Assembly (NCBI GenBank): GCA_021613375.1
Contig: CM038725.1
Location: 14,067,089-14,131,088, forward strand
Reading direction: 5' to 3'
From: Megaleporinus macrocephalus
Lineage: Eukaryota > Chordata > Actinopteri > Characiformes > Anostomidae
DNA length: 64,000 nucleotides
Shown: positions 1 through 34,600 of the stretch, piece by piece
How the letters are laid out: each line of letters begins with the position of its first letter
How positions within the stretch are numbered: position 1 is the stretch's first letter
Notes under the pieces: generated by a model
What the model was told of the DNA's origin: nothing
The model's database searches: none
What the model saw: the letters and a program-made list of their open reading frames with translations, nothing else
Made by a program: the position numbers and the translations under genes

Positions 1-2179
1 AGCTGCTATAGACCACAAGGTCTGTATTCACACCTCAGGAGTAGCAGTGCTGACCTTCAGTCAGTATTTGTGACAGTGGCCTGGTGTTGTCTGAAATGGC
101 TGCCCATAGCGGTAAATCATAGTAAATCATACTTTGCTCTAAACCACAGCAGGTCTCCACAGACGTAACCTGGTTGTGGGTTGAGAGGCGTTTTTGGACT
201 GCTTCGTTGACCACTGAGTTTTAGGGTCTGTTAGCAATGTTAGCCTCATGGGTCTAGTTCTAAACTAGAAACACAAAAATCCTGTCTTGGCTAATCGACT
301 GGGGTGAGCGGACAATTGCGTAAATAGGATTTTTCACCCAACTATTCTTTTAATGCCTACACAAAAATCAGCTCCTCTGCCTTTTAATTTTCTTGTCTCC
401 CTTTAAGCACGTCTCAACATCTGTTAGATGTTGCATTTTCAAGCAATAAAACACACAGCCTAGAGCATTCTATTGTTTGTATACAGCGGCGGTACAAGGA
501 AAAAAAAAAAAGAAAGAAAGGAAAGTCCCAAACATTGCATGGAAAACATGTGCTTTAATAATGGGAATTCCTTCCACCAAAAAAAAAGTTGTACCCATTT
601 TTGTTAAAGATAAAGTCATAAAACTCTCACTCCACTACATTTTCCAGATTAACCTGAACTGCGTCTGTTTACCAGTTAATCTGTAAAACCTCCTGAATTG
701 TGTTCTGTTTGATTTTAGCTAATTTCACTTTATTCAGCTGCTGATTAAAACGGTCCAGAATGGCATGTTGACCGGTTGCCACACTCTTCAGACTAATACA
801 ATAGATTTACATGCCTCTGAAACGTCTTGTTAGAGCTCCTGTGTTTTCAAACTCCGCCTCCCAGTGAGCTTGGTGCACTCTTGATTGATCACCCACTCTG
901 TTTTGCTGTGTTTACACTGCTGTGACTATTTTTACAAAGGTGCCAGTTTGAGTCAGAGTCTGATCCTGAAAGTCAGGTAGAACAAGTTGGTAGGCCTTAT
1001 CCACCTATATAAGCGAGAATAGAGCGGGATGTTTCAGGCGATAAGGCGATGAGTTTTGTGTTACAAGATGACATCATCCCATAACAGAGAAAAGAGATGG
1101 AAAAATCTGAGAAAAGTGGTTCCTGTGGGAGAGTTTCTCCCTCTGGCATGTACTTTGGGCTTTATTATGTATACGTGCACAAAAAGGTACAGCACACTAA
1201 AGGAAAGAGAAAACACTAAAAAGCATAATAGGTCCTCTTTAAGATCACCACACGGCCGTGCAGACATTCCAAGACAAAGTGACTCCAAACAGCGTAGCAC
1301 GCAGCATTTTGCCATTACTGCTTTAAATTAAAGCCATATTGCGACCACAGAAAGATAACGACCTTTTACTAGCCCAGCCTCATTTCACCTCATGAGTTTC
1401 AGCTGGAAAACAGCAAGCTTGTGTTGTTATGGACTCTGCCTGGCAGCTAAAAAGCTCGTTTATACAGATGACCGTCATATAGTTTGGGGCTCAGCAGATC
1501 CTCTCAGTTTATGGCAGGAACCTCCCAATCTGCCTCAAGCCCAGGAGATAACGACCTGGCCATACAGGTCAGGGCCAGTTGCATCTGTAGTCAGCTGGAC
1601 TGTAATAGGGTGCGTTTGCTGGTTAAGTTAGTTGAGACCTTTTGTCAGACCTTCTCAGAGCATGTCTGTAGCGCCGTGTCTTCAAAAATAAAGCACATAC
1701 TCTGAAGTGAACTGATGCCAAGCGTGATAAACGATGTTGAAAGTTTTAATTCAGTCAGTCTGTGTGAGTAGGGTGTAAACTTAACGTTTATTGGCGTTCT
1801 CATGGTGGTGTTATTTTGTAGTAAAGTAGTGCTGTGCTACGTAATGTGTTTAGTGCGCAGTGATCTTCATTCTGAAGAACTCTTCTTAAGCAGCCACACT
1901 GTCAGAACTACATTTTGTATCGTAAATGAGTGTTTCCCAGAATAATTTTATTTGAACTGAGCAGACACGTAAATAGAAATATGTAGTTCTCTTTTTTAAA
2001 TATTTCATATTCTACCATTTGCTTGTTTTTCCTTCTTTACTCAATAGTACGTCCTTAGCAATATGAATACCTCTTACATGGGTGCACATACTCAAGGTGA
2101 CATATAAACATGGCCTCTAATGACACAATCAGTGTGAATTAAATGTTATCCATTGTTCTTGTGTGTGCAATCCTTCCAG
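1..2179. other. Upstream part of serinc5 (intron), no exon recognised
   Basis: I see no exon with family-like coding sequence here. The open frames around 1056-1331 and 1392-1705 are short, unlike SERINC, and lack convincing splice context. A stretch at about 1066-1170 resembles one at about 52264-52345 (both carry a GGGAGAGnnTTTCTC core), so it is repeat-derived. The earlier SERINC5 exons, with the first membrane segments, must lie left of the window. Confidence 0.5.
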
Positions 2180-3932
2180 AGAGCCCGCTGCTGCTTCTGT
2201 TGCAGTGATAGTGGAGGTAAGAATAAATAATTGTTGCTATACTTAAAGAATATGATCCAGTTATGTGCTGTGAAAGCTTAATGGAGCCTCCTGGTGGCCG
2301 TGTTTGGGTACTGCATAGCTAAAGCGCTCCTGACCTGTTTCAGATGACTATGACGACGAGGAGAAGACTGCAGGAGGACATAACGTTTATTATGACGAGA
2401 GAGAGGGCACCGTGTACAGCTACGCATACTTCCACTTTGTCTTCTTCCTCGGCTCTCTCTATGTCATGATGACCGCCACAAACTGGTTCCAGTAAGTGAT
2501 TTCATTCTAATTCAGTCCATATTCAACATGGCCAGTTAGTCATTCACCACACATTTAGGCAAGTCATATAGCATTAAATTCTCTCTGATATCAGTACCAG
2601 CTTTGTGTAGTATTGTCTTATAAACTGCAGTTTCTTGTTACAGTCATAGTGTTGTGTCTGTCCTGTTGATTTATGTGGTCATTGATTGTTCTTATGGATC
2701 GGATTAAATCTGGGTCAGCTTGGATTAGAAGGTCCATCATGAACAATGTACAGATTTCTATTCTGAATGTCTACCTCTGACGTTAACTTTGGTTCTTGAC
2801 AGTCTTTGGCCTATAATTGGTGTTATTAATTGTTGGGTTAATTAACCCTTTGGTGCACAACCTGGGTCAAAAGTGACCCAACTGAGAATGTATTTTTTAT
2901 ATTTTCGCAATAAATTAATTTCACCATTTAGGCTTCCATGAATTCTGCAATTTACTCGTTTTTGATCATCACAAATTCTGATTTCAGTTATTTTTTTAAT
3001 TTATCACTGCCCCTCTAACACACAACATGGGTCAGAATTAACCCTTAGGTATTCACTATGGATATTTGATAGGAAGTATTGACATTTGTAAACAATTGCA
3101 GTCAGAAACATATTTACAAAACATTATTTTTGTTCATGAGGTAAATAAATAAGAAGTAAAGAATGATTTAAGAGAATCAAAAATAAGAATTTTAAATGAA
3201 GTTATGAACTAACTAAAGTTTGGGAGAATGACCACTCCATCATTACACGCTCCATATAAACCACTCCTCTGCCCTCATCTTCTCATGACCAAATTTGCAC
3301 CCTAGCTCCTCCCTCTCTTCCAAAACCTGGCCCCAAGCTACTAATTTCAGTAGCTATATCAAAGAGATTCTCAGCAATACATAAAATATGATAGGAAATG
3401 AATACGGGTCACGTTTGCATTAGAAGGGGTTTGCTTAGCTTGTGCATCAAAGGGTTAAAGTTAGTGGTAATATTGTACAAATTATCATTTTTTTCATTGT
3501 CTTTACTGCATACATGCAATGTTTCTTTGTTTGTTAACATGTGTGTTGAAACATATGAAGTTCCAGAGTTGCATTATAATAGAATCATTTTCTTCATGTA
3601 TCTGTAACAAAACTGGTTTTAGTTTATTGAAAACAAGCGTTTGATTGTTGGTGTACACTTTTTTCCCCTCAGAGTAATTCGAACACACTGTATGTATCAA
3701 AACTGAACTGATTTGTATCCTATATCAAACCAGTGGCTGTGCTTTGTTGGCATACATGAGCTGATTCCTGTCTGTGCTTTTGTGCAGCTACGACGACGCG
3801 AAGATCGAGAGGCTGTTGGAAGGGAGCTGGTCAGTGTTCTGGATTAAGATGGCTTCTTGCTGGGTGTGTCTTGTTCTTTACATGTGGACCCTGGTGGCCC
3901 CCATGCTCTTCCCAAAGAGGTTTGAAGCATAA
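2180..3932 (+). CDS. serinc5: Serine incorporator 5, last three coding exons
   Basis: SERINC proteins are multipass membrane proteins linked to serine and phospholipid incorporation; SERINC5 is also known as a host restriction factor. Coding exons: 2180-2216, 2344-2491 and 3788-3932, the last ending in TAA at 3930-3932. Phases join cleanly (37, 148 and 145 nt). The first exon encodes a cysteine-rich stretch (RCCFCC). The second has an acidic loop (DDYDDEE) and then the SERINC signature [20 protein letters not shown] and MMTATNWF. The third ends the protein with [15 protein letters not shown], a last membrane segment and the tail FPKRFEA. Exon 2 ends in a consensus GTAAGT donor. The family signature is unmistakable. 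Choosing SERINC5 over other SERINCs rests on the acidic loop and the neighbours thbs4-mtx3-cmya5. The gene is truncated at its 5' side by the window edge and converges on thbs4. Confidence 0.93.
2842..3458. mobile_element. piggyBac-type MITE, copy 1, with nested insert
   Basis: Lies in the last serinc5 intron. Bounded by TTAA at 2842-2845 and 3455-3458. The ends are inverted repeats: TTAACCCTTTGGTGCACAA on the left and TTGTGCATCAAAGGGTTAA on the right. TTAA target duplication plus CCC ends is the piggyBac hallmark. There is no transposase. Copy 2 (7325-7724) is about 400 bp. This copy is longer because it carries an extra block at about 3199-3345 (see that entry). Confidence 0.8.
3199..3345. 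repeat. Nested repeat block with TATA box, also at 25495-25690
   Basis: This block interrupts the piggyBac-type MITE. It shares an ordered series of short matches with 25495-25690: GTTTGGGAGAA, CATCATTACACGCTC, TATAAACCACTCCTCTGCCC and a CCCCAAG stretch. Both copies have TATAAA (3255-3260 here). It could be a promoter-bearing part of a retroelement, but no terminal repeat pair or coding part is visible. Confidence 0.6.
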
Positions 3933-5507
3933 AAGCAATCTCCAAATAGGTCCAACTGCCACTGTTCACACAACAAACAAACAAAAAAAACACTTTGCAG
4001 ACTTTTTTCTGTTACTGACTTCTTTTTAAATGTCTGTCTTTATTTGTACTAGCTGAAAAAATATTTGATGCCATACAGGCATTGTTTTCTAGACATATTT
4101 CTGGAGATTTGTTACAAATGTCTTTTTTTTCTTTCATTTTCCGACTCTGAAAGTCAGGAGGGTGTCTCATTTTTGTAAGAACACAAAATCATGAAGGTAT
4201 GAAAGCAAACCATTGCTCAGGCTCGCATCACCTGTAAGTGTCTTCGGTGTTACGTTTGCGTTCTTTTGGTAGATGAAGTTTTCTATGCAAGTCAACAGCT
4301 TTTCTTTTATTCCGGGAGTTTCATTGTGGTAGCTTGTATTTGTATAGCACCAAAATACCAGCCAGCCATGCAGAACACTGTTTCCAAATGAATACGCCAC
4401 TATCCTTAGATACCAACGTAGGGGTCAGTCTCTAACTTTCAAGTCAATGCTAAGTCCTAATACAGCTGTGATTTGTGTGGGAGAGCGGACTCTCCCGAAG
4501 CACTCCGCTTTTAATCTCAGGCTTGAGAATAATCGAGAAATATAGAGAACGTTGCGCTTGATGTCAAGAGGGAAAGATTTTCCCAGCGCAGTTAGCTGAT
4601 CCCAGCAGTGTTTTTGTCACGTCAGGCTTGGTGTGCTGAGGAACCGGCCTGAAAATGAACGGTGGACAGTTATGAACATAACTGTTGCTGTCGGAACAAA
4701 ACATCTTAGCTCAGTTTTTCTGTACGTTGTGTGTAGATTCCACAATGAACGGACCAAAATAAATGTCTGGTTTACATTAAAAGTAGGATTATTTTTTTTC
4801 TTTCTTATATAGAATAATCATTTTGTTGATGAGAGGTTTTGATTGGAAAGCAGCAGAAGTTTGAGGCTTTATTACCGTCTCTTTGCAACTAAGCTCAATT
4901 ATTTTATTTTATTTTATTTTTTAACATCCAAGTGGGCTGCAGGCCCTGGATGCTCTAACTTATTTCAACATAGGAGGTTACTAATCATGCCTCAATCAAT
5001 GCTTGCATATATTCATCAACAGTGTATATAACTTTATATACACATCAACAGTGTATATAACATTTTACTCAATAACCTTTTATACTTAAAAACATTGTTA
5101 CATTGGTGTGTACTGGTTACCTTTACTGTTGCTAATCAGAGAGGTTCTGAGAGTTTTCATTTGGTGAAAGAATAGAAAAACTGTTCAGCAGAGCTTATGT
5201 AGACAGTTCTATGCCCTTTAATAGTAATGTAGCCTTACTAAGTCCCTAGTTTTGCGTTCAGTGTGTTTGGTTTGTGTTACCTTGTCATGGAAAAACTTGT
5301 GAAACTTAGAACTGGAATTTTTTTATGTTTAGGGTTGCGTCCTGTGTTTGGTAATATTTCAAAAACAGCTCCCCTCGTTTGATATTCATTACATATAAAA
5401 GATGTTATCTCAAAATTGGGTATTGTTTGCCGGCACTGCCTATAAAAACCAGTAAGGATTTACATATGCCACCAGTATTTGTTTTTAGGCTAGAATATAT
5501 CTATTAG

Positions 5508-5870
5508 TACTGTGCAAAAGCCTTAGTCACCTAAGCACATTATTCACAACCACTTTTTCTTGGCATGTTATTAGATGTTATTAGAATAAATGCAATTAAA
5601 CAATTAAAATTTGTTTGCAGTTGATACCTTGTGAGCTACTTTGAAAAACAGTTTGGTTCCAGATTTCTCCTGAACGCCTCCTGAACACTTGATTTAATAT
5701 AACAAAGATCCAGGTACTAGATAATGACCACAAATAATGCAGGGCTTCCACAAGGAGAGGTGTGTAAGTGGATAATATAATAATATTATATTAATATCAC
5801 TTGGATTTACAGTAACAACTTTTTTTAAATGTATGTTTCTCAGGTGGCTAAAGCATTTGCACACTACTGT
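5508..5870. mobile_element. Tc1-like non-autonomous element
   Basis: The left end (TACTGTGCAAAAGCCTTAG) and the right end read on the other strand (AGTGTGCAAATGCTTTAG) form imperfect inverted repeats of the CTGTGCAAAAG type seen in fish Tc1-like elements. The 360 bp interior has no transposase frame. Confidence 0.6.
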
Positions 5871-6749
5871 GAAAATATATAAAACCTATCAACACTGTAT
5901 TAAATCTACAATACAGTGTAGCTACAAGGAGAGGTTACAGTAATGTGTTGCTCTCTGTTGCTGAGAAGGCTTGGTGTTTCCCAGGCCAGATATTTCTATG
6001 AAATTGTTGTTTAATTGTTTCCTTTTTAGTCCACATCGTTATTGAACTCCATGCTTAAACCTTAGGTTTAGGAACTGTTACAAGACTGCCACAGCCAGTG
6101 AAAATGTTTAGTTCAGCCTTCGTGTTCAGATATTGTTTTATATATGCAGTCCCGTATTAGACTTTAAAAACAAAGATGAAATGAAATGAATCCAGTCGTA
6201 TGCTTTCGTTTAAAGACAACTATATCTGTGAACGAGATGGTGCTCTATTATCCATGTCTAATATTAAGCATGACCTCACCCCCAGAACATGCTATAGAAA
6301 AAGGCTTAAAAGGCTTAAAAGGTATCTGCTTTGTTGTACAGAGTCCATTCTAAAGATGACCACTAGGTGTGCTCACACTATTTACAAAGAGTTCCTCACT
6401 TTTGTGTTGTTCTTACTAGTTTTGCATGAAATACATGATCTTTCCAAAAAAAGAGAAGAAACTGTTTGTATAAGGTTTACAAAAATACCAGACCGTTGAT
6501 TTTGATATTCCTTGTTTTGTGTTGTATGTTTTCTTACCTGTTTAATACTTTGTGATTTTTTTTTTTAATCTCACAAAGGCTGCAAAAAGACAGGCAAGGT
6601 CAAACAGACGTACTTCAAGTGTTTTTTTGTTGTTGTTGTTTATTTGTTTGGCCTTTCGATACAAAAAAGTTGAAAAGTTACAAAAATAAAAGCTGTGTTG
6701 ATTCACCCTGGAAAGAAAAGTTGGGTTTTAATGAAGTGCGTCTGTACAG

Positions 6750-6895
6750 GTATACGTAAACTGTGAACTACGTGAAGTATGTGTGTAAAGTAACACAGAA
6801 AGATAGAATTGTGCTTTGTAAAGCGTCTTTGAGTTTCTTGAAAAGCGCTATATAAATAAAATGTATCATTATTATTATTATTATTATTATTTAGA
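6750..6895 (+). repeat. LINE-type 3' tail ending in (ATT)n
   Basis: Contains a GTCTTTGAG stretch, then AAAAGCGCTATATAAATAAAATG, then a run of about nine ATT units at 6866-6892. This arrangement is typical of the 3' end of abundant fish LINE elements. Only the tail is present. Confidence 0.55.
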
Positions 6896-7324
6896 ATTAA
6901 TAAGTAACGGTTTCTGTATGTAATGTAGTGCATATATTATATTATGTGCTGTATGACTGCAGGATTAATGTATTAAGGTATGAAGAGCCTTAAAGGAGTA
7001 CTTAAGCAGTGAACACCATCTGCTGCACGTACAGATGATACATAAAGGTGGACTTGAGGAAAACGCCAGAGTGTTCCTTAAAAAAAAGTGAAAAATTCAT
7101 ACTGCAATTCCAAAATAAATCAAAAACATATGCATCTGCTGACCTGGCAGTGAAAACACACTGAAAACAGCCACAGTGTTTTCAGGAGTGTCCCATTAAA
7201 GGTGATCAGATTTTAAAACCTTTGAATTTCTTAATGTCAAAAGTTTTAGCATAAGTCATTCAAAATATATATCTTTTTTCTAAAAGTCTATCAGTAACTA
7301 GACATATTTATTAAACACAGTGTT

Positions 7325-7724
7325 TTAACCCTTTGAAGCACAAGCTAAGCAAACCCCGTCTAATGAACAACATGGGTCAAACCTGAGCCGTATTCATTTC
7401 CTATGTTATTGTAGGTGTTGCTGAGTATCTCTTTGGTGTATCTACTGAAATCAGTTTATTTCATTATTTAATGTTCCACGTGTTTTTTTATTACCATAAA
7501 TCATTATTTAATTCTTATTTATTAACTTCATAAACTAAAATAGTGTTTTGTAAATATGTCCCTGACTGCAAATGTTTACTAATGTCAACACTTCCTATTA
7601 GATTCCTTAGTGAATACATAAGAGTCAAAAATTAGTAAATTAATGGAAGCTTAAATGATGAAATTAATTTATTGCAAAGATATAGAATATAAAATCTCAT
7701 TTGGGTTGTGCATCAAAGGGTTAA
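7325..7724. mobile_element. piggyBac-type MITE, copy 2
   Basis: TTAA at 7325-7328 and 7721-7724 flank a 400-bp unit whose ends are TTAACCCTTTGAAGCACAAG and TTGTGCATCAAAGGGTTAA. The interior matches parts of copy 1 (2842-3458) in the opposite orientation and lacks the nested block. No coding capacity. Confidence 0.8.
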
Positions 7725-8075
7725 AGGGAACATTCATTACTAGCAAGTGTGCTCATCGGGTTCTACATATGCCGATGGACAAATACAATATCTGAATCAG
7801 GGAGAAGTCAGTGAACCCATTTCTCCTCATGTCGCCAAAATTATCGGTATGTTATCCTGGACATTTGCCAACTGACCTCTAAAAGCAATGCTTAGTCAAA
7901 GAAGTCTAACATGGCCAAAAGAAAACAAAAAAGCAACAAAGACATTCATTTACATAACCAAAACAAGCCCGATCTAGATTCATTACTCATTAATATACTT
8001 CTTATTATCATTATTATTATTAGCCATGTAAGCTTTTGCAGCTGGAGTGCATGGTTTAACTCCATCTGTATCCTC

Positions 8076-29988
<21,913 letters not shown>

Positions 29989-30190
29989 TCTGGTGGTTTT
30001 CGTGCAAGTAATGCTCAATTCTGGTCCTGACTGATGAAGATCTCTTAGTGTCCCTGCAGAAGTCTCTGCTTCTGCAGCCTTAGATTTAGAGGAGCAGCAG
30101 CCAAAACAGTCGCTCTCTTTCCTTCAGAGGACTGCAGCACAGCTGCTGAATGAAAACCAGATAGGTGCCCGAGAGATTTATGCTTTTCAG
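29989..30190 (-). promoter_or_regulatory. thbs4 5' UTR and probable promoter region
   Basis: The sequence upstream of ATG 29988 has no splice acceptor next to the start, so transcription may begin a short distance upstream. A weak TATA-like CATAAAT on the minus strand lies at 30176-30182. No CpG island is visible. The exact start site cannot be fixed from sequence. Confidence 0.3.
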
Positions 30191-31518
30191 ATGACTTTAG
30201 ACATGGAAGGTGTGACCAAGGACCTCCTCCTCCAAAAATCTCCTAACTCACTTCCCGGAATGGGACCATTTTACTATAAGGATGTCAGAGGTGCTAAACA
30301 AAAAAGAGATTGAAGAAATAATCGACGATGCTCTAAGCCAAACTTTTATTTTTTTTAATCATTATTAGATTTAAAGGAAATTAAGTCGGGGTGACCACAG
30401 CAATGTCAGTGGTGATCAGTGAATAGTGGATGGTAAATAAAACTGGTGCCAGACACATGCCATCTGTTTCAATACTCATTTTATTATGTTCTTATTAGCT
30501 TGGCCTCCCTTTCTCCTCAGAGGACCCCTACAGCCATCTTAGAGGCCGATTTTTATTGTTAGATGAAAAGTCAGATTGGATGAAGAGAACTTCACCTGAA
30601 TCAGCACAGCCGACCAGTAATTTATGTGTGTTCTGCAAAAGAATGTATTTTACTATTATCATATAATAATTATTAAATAATAACAGCATCATATAAAAAA
30701 ATAACATTACGTTTTGCCTTATTAGAAATTTACAGTGAATTATTAATTTAGAAGTCTATCAAATAACCACTGTGGAAAGCAAATAAGTACATTTACACAT
30801 ACTGTAGTTCTGGCACATTTGTCTACTTATATGTATTTTCTGAATTTCCCTGATATAACAGCTCAATTCTAATTCTTCAGGTTAAACGGTGCTTCCTCCT
30901 TTAAAAAGCTATAACCTGCATTTGGATCAGGCTAAAAACAGGGCTGCTTTGTGAACTCATGCAACTCATCAGCATTTGACACTATCTTACTGTGGGCATA
31001 CCTTCTGCTAATAATACTTTTATACACTTACTTTAGTAAAGCTTAAATTGCAAAGCTTTTACTTATCATTTAGCAGTTTTAAGATCTGTTATTTCACTTG
31101 TTTGAGTGTTTTTAAAACATGTTGAACCGCAGCATAGAGGCTAAAAATCAACACACCTTTAGCCTAAATATCTAAAACGCTATGATGCAGCCTAAAATGG
31201 ACACTTGCTACTTTAACACACATGCTCAACACTGAAACTAGCGGGAGTTACAGCGAACCACGCAGAGAAAAGGTGGGGCCGCTTTCGTCCTATATCCTGA
31301 TTGGTTCAGTCCGCTGTCTATATTGAAGATGGGCCAATGGGCCACCCGCTCTAAATTGTGAGCCAGTCTCTTAAATCCAACATCAGCAAAAAAAATCCAA
31401 TATCGTCGGCCCCTGAGGACTGTCAGCCCACTAGGTAAATGCCGGGTACGCCAGATTACCAGTCCAGCCCTGGATATAGCCAATACATCGGTGGGACACT
31501 TCTACACAATTCTGTTTG

Positions 31519-31622
31519 GCTGAAATACTTCCAACTTTGTGTTAACAGTCTGAGGACGGCCTTCTCCTGCCTTTCCAGAGGGGGGGGCTGTAAAAGGCGC
31601 CACTTCCATATTTAAGCCCATG
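31519..31622. mobile_element. Tc1-like fragment, internally deleted
   Basis: Matches separated parts of 27527-28580: TTCCAACTTTGTGTTAACAG, then directly TTTCCA...GGGGGCTGT and CCACTTCCATATTTAAGCCC, which lie about 250 bp apart in that element. A deletion derivative of the same family. Confidence 0.65.
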
Positions 31623-34600
31623 GGTGCGTCTGAAATCGCCTACTTGTCTACTATTCAGTAGTGAAATCACTATGCGAGCGCGGCTAGTATGTCCAAATAC
31701 CTAGTAGGCATCGGGTTATATGCGAACGGTACCCAGATGACCTCCTGAATCAGCAGCCATTTTTATGTAGGCGAACACAGCACACTGCGCTATCCCATGA
31801 TTCACCTGGAGCCGTGGATGAATTCAAAGCAGCGGAAAAAAACGGCTGTGTGTTTGTAGCTACGGCTACAGAAGCTAGCGCTACTGCTGAGGTAAATAAT
31901 TACATTCCTCCTGTTTCATCTTCTCCGTACAGATTCAGACAAAAACTCAGATCAGTGTCACAAAAAGATCTAAAATCTGTCAGTGAACGGAATTTTTAAA
32001 TGAATATCAGGACTTTTATGCTGGTGGTCTGACGTATTGCGTCACAGGATGCTGGTAATATGGTGGACGTAGTACGTCTGAGCTTGTGTGGCTACTAAAA
32101 CTCTTCTACTGAAAGTACCTACTAGATTGCCGCTCCAGCAGTACATACAGGCTCTAATCCAGTACCTACTGACTAGTTTTGAAAGCACCCCAAGATTTAG
32201 GAATAAGATGGGAGGTTCCGTTCTTTGTTCAGGCTGGAATTTCACAATAAGAGTCACTGGACATTCCTAATGTTTCACGAGTGGGCAGGACAAACGCAAG
32301 TTTTAACCAAATATTTAATAAAAAACAAACACAAAACAAACAAAGCACTAAGAACATAAAGACTACAAACAAAATGGAGAAACAACCATACAAACTAAAC
32401 ACAAGGGAAACCGGGCGAAATTCAAAAACAGGAAGCACAGAAATCACAAAACTCACAAATAGAACCACAAGGCAGAGAGCAAAACAGGAAGACTAAACAC
32501 ACAGATTAATTAGGGACAGACATCTGACAGGACTGATACAAACAAGGAACGGGTGAGACATGCAGGGCTAGGGCGGAGCAGAGAACAAAGGAAGTACGTG
32601 ACAAAAACATTATCTCATGGGACTGACAGGGGAACGTAAACAAACGCACGAAGACAGACAGAACAGGACACTGCGTGACATATGCTACAGTCAATACAGA
32701 GGTGGGACATTTCTTTGTCTATACAATTCTGTTTGGCTTGACTGAAGTGAGGTGAATAAAGTGTAAGCTTCAGCAAACCAAATCTTAGAAAGCATAACTG
32801 ATTGCAGTAAATAAATATCTTTTTTCATAACGCAGTACATTATTATTATTACCGATAATAGCAGAGCTCTATTACAGCTGAAACATCATAACAGTATCAT
32901 ATAGAACTAAACATGCCCACATGACAATTTCTGTGGCGCTGACTCCAAAAGAGAGAAAAAAAAACACATGTTCTTCATAGACATTTTCTTTTTAGTGCCC
33001 CATATGATTCAGAGAAACAGAAATGAGGAAACAACAACAACATAAAAAAACAAACAACAAAAAAGCTTTGTACTTATTTTTACGGACAGAATTAACTACT
33101 TATCCCACATAGTAATGCCATTTATGTCAAACAATTATTTTTCTTGTACTTTTCAGTCAATTTCTGCAAATCATCTGTTTTATCTCTCGTTTTTTGGGAT
33201 TTTTTTCTGGCTCATGTATCTCTAGTAACGTGCCACGTGCGAAGGTTCTTGTGAAATGCTGCTCCGTCAGAAAAGAGAGGCATGCATGTAAATAAAGGAA
33301 GACAGCGGAAGAAACAGAGTGACGAAGACCAGAAGCAGGCCTTGACAGCAAAAGAGACGGCAATGAGGATGCTTGGGCCTGCTGGGGGTGGAGCTGAGTG
33401 TGAAGGTTCAGCAGGCATGGCCAGCATTCTAAAAGGCTGATTGGTGCAGCTTGTTTCGACTTTGCCTGCTTAAAATTGTTATGGCTGAATTGTAATTTCC
33501 TATGGCGAGTATGGCTCACCATAGGAACTGTTCAGACCTATATTCAGCTCTGTATTGAGACCACAAGTGATTTCCATTTCTACTTAAAAGTGCTCTTAAC
33601 TGTAATTTACTCCATTGTAATGTTGAGTGCTTATAAGTTTGTCGTGGCTTATTTTGGGCAGTACAATACTCACGGTCACAACAGACAGGGGTCAAAAAAC
33701 GAACAGGCAACATAACAGACATATCCATAGTCAAAATTCAAGCTGACGTCAAACCAGTGCAAACCAATGCAAACATAACACATTTACAACTCAGGGCTTC
33801 ACATTCCCAATGTCTGAATAAAATAATGTGACTTTAACTAGAGTTGCTAGTTGTGCTGCCATCGTCCTGACTGCTTGGTCTTAAGACTAATGCAAATAAT
33901 GATTCTTTTTCTTTGTTAAATCATAATCAGTGACTAAAAACTCTGCATTGACAATGTCTTTTGAAGTCTTTCAAGTCTTTTGAAAGTATTTTCAGAGTTT
34001 CTAGTGTATGTTTAGAATAAGAGTCCAAACAAAGGGGGATGTAATTAGTCTGGAGAATGACTTGCAGGTGTGTGTAAGTGAGGAGTGGGTGGAACCAGGC
34101 AGAAGCTGACCCCCCCACCCCAACTCCCCCTCCCACCAAAAAAACAAAAGCACATGGCGTAGCCTACTGCACAGACCCTGGAGTTTGTGACATCTGGAGA
34201 TTACTGCTTAAAACCGAGACATACATTCTTTAGCTAATAGTTTAAGCCATGTTTTAGAAAACTCTATTAGAACAGTCTTCCTGATGTTGATTTATGAATT
34301 TCCAGGGGGCACAAGACATCTTATACCGGATAAAACGGCATGATCACATCACAAAGTGTACTTTCCAGCTCTTTAAAGTCTGATGTTGAATAATAAAGAC
34401 ATGAGGTATATGTCCAAAGAACGCTATAAAAGCACATTTTGTCCACATAAATCCTGCACACTGGACTGGGGCTAACGTTTCTATGAATTTCACGGCTTTG
34501 GGTCTTGAATTAATTACACTTTTGGTTTCTCATTTCAAGAGTTACTTGCACAAGATCAGAAATAGACCTAAATGAAAAAATAGAAAAAGTACATGCCTTC

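Larger units (their letters stand above)
3933..8075. other. Spacer between convergent serinc5 and thbs4, 3' UTRs plus repeats
   Basis: No coding exon was found. The left part is probably serinc5 3' UTR; candidate AATAAA signals lie at 4758-4763 (within repeat-like sequence) and 6685-6690, and neither can be proved. A fragment of the TGTCCAAAGAAAAACATG-type MITE family lies at about 4741-4790. The rest holds a Tc1-like MITE, a LINE-type tail and a piggyBac-type MITE, listed separately. The right edge would contain the thbs4 3' UTR, read on the minus strand; I saw no convincing minus-strand AATAAA just below 8076. Confidence 0.6.
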
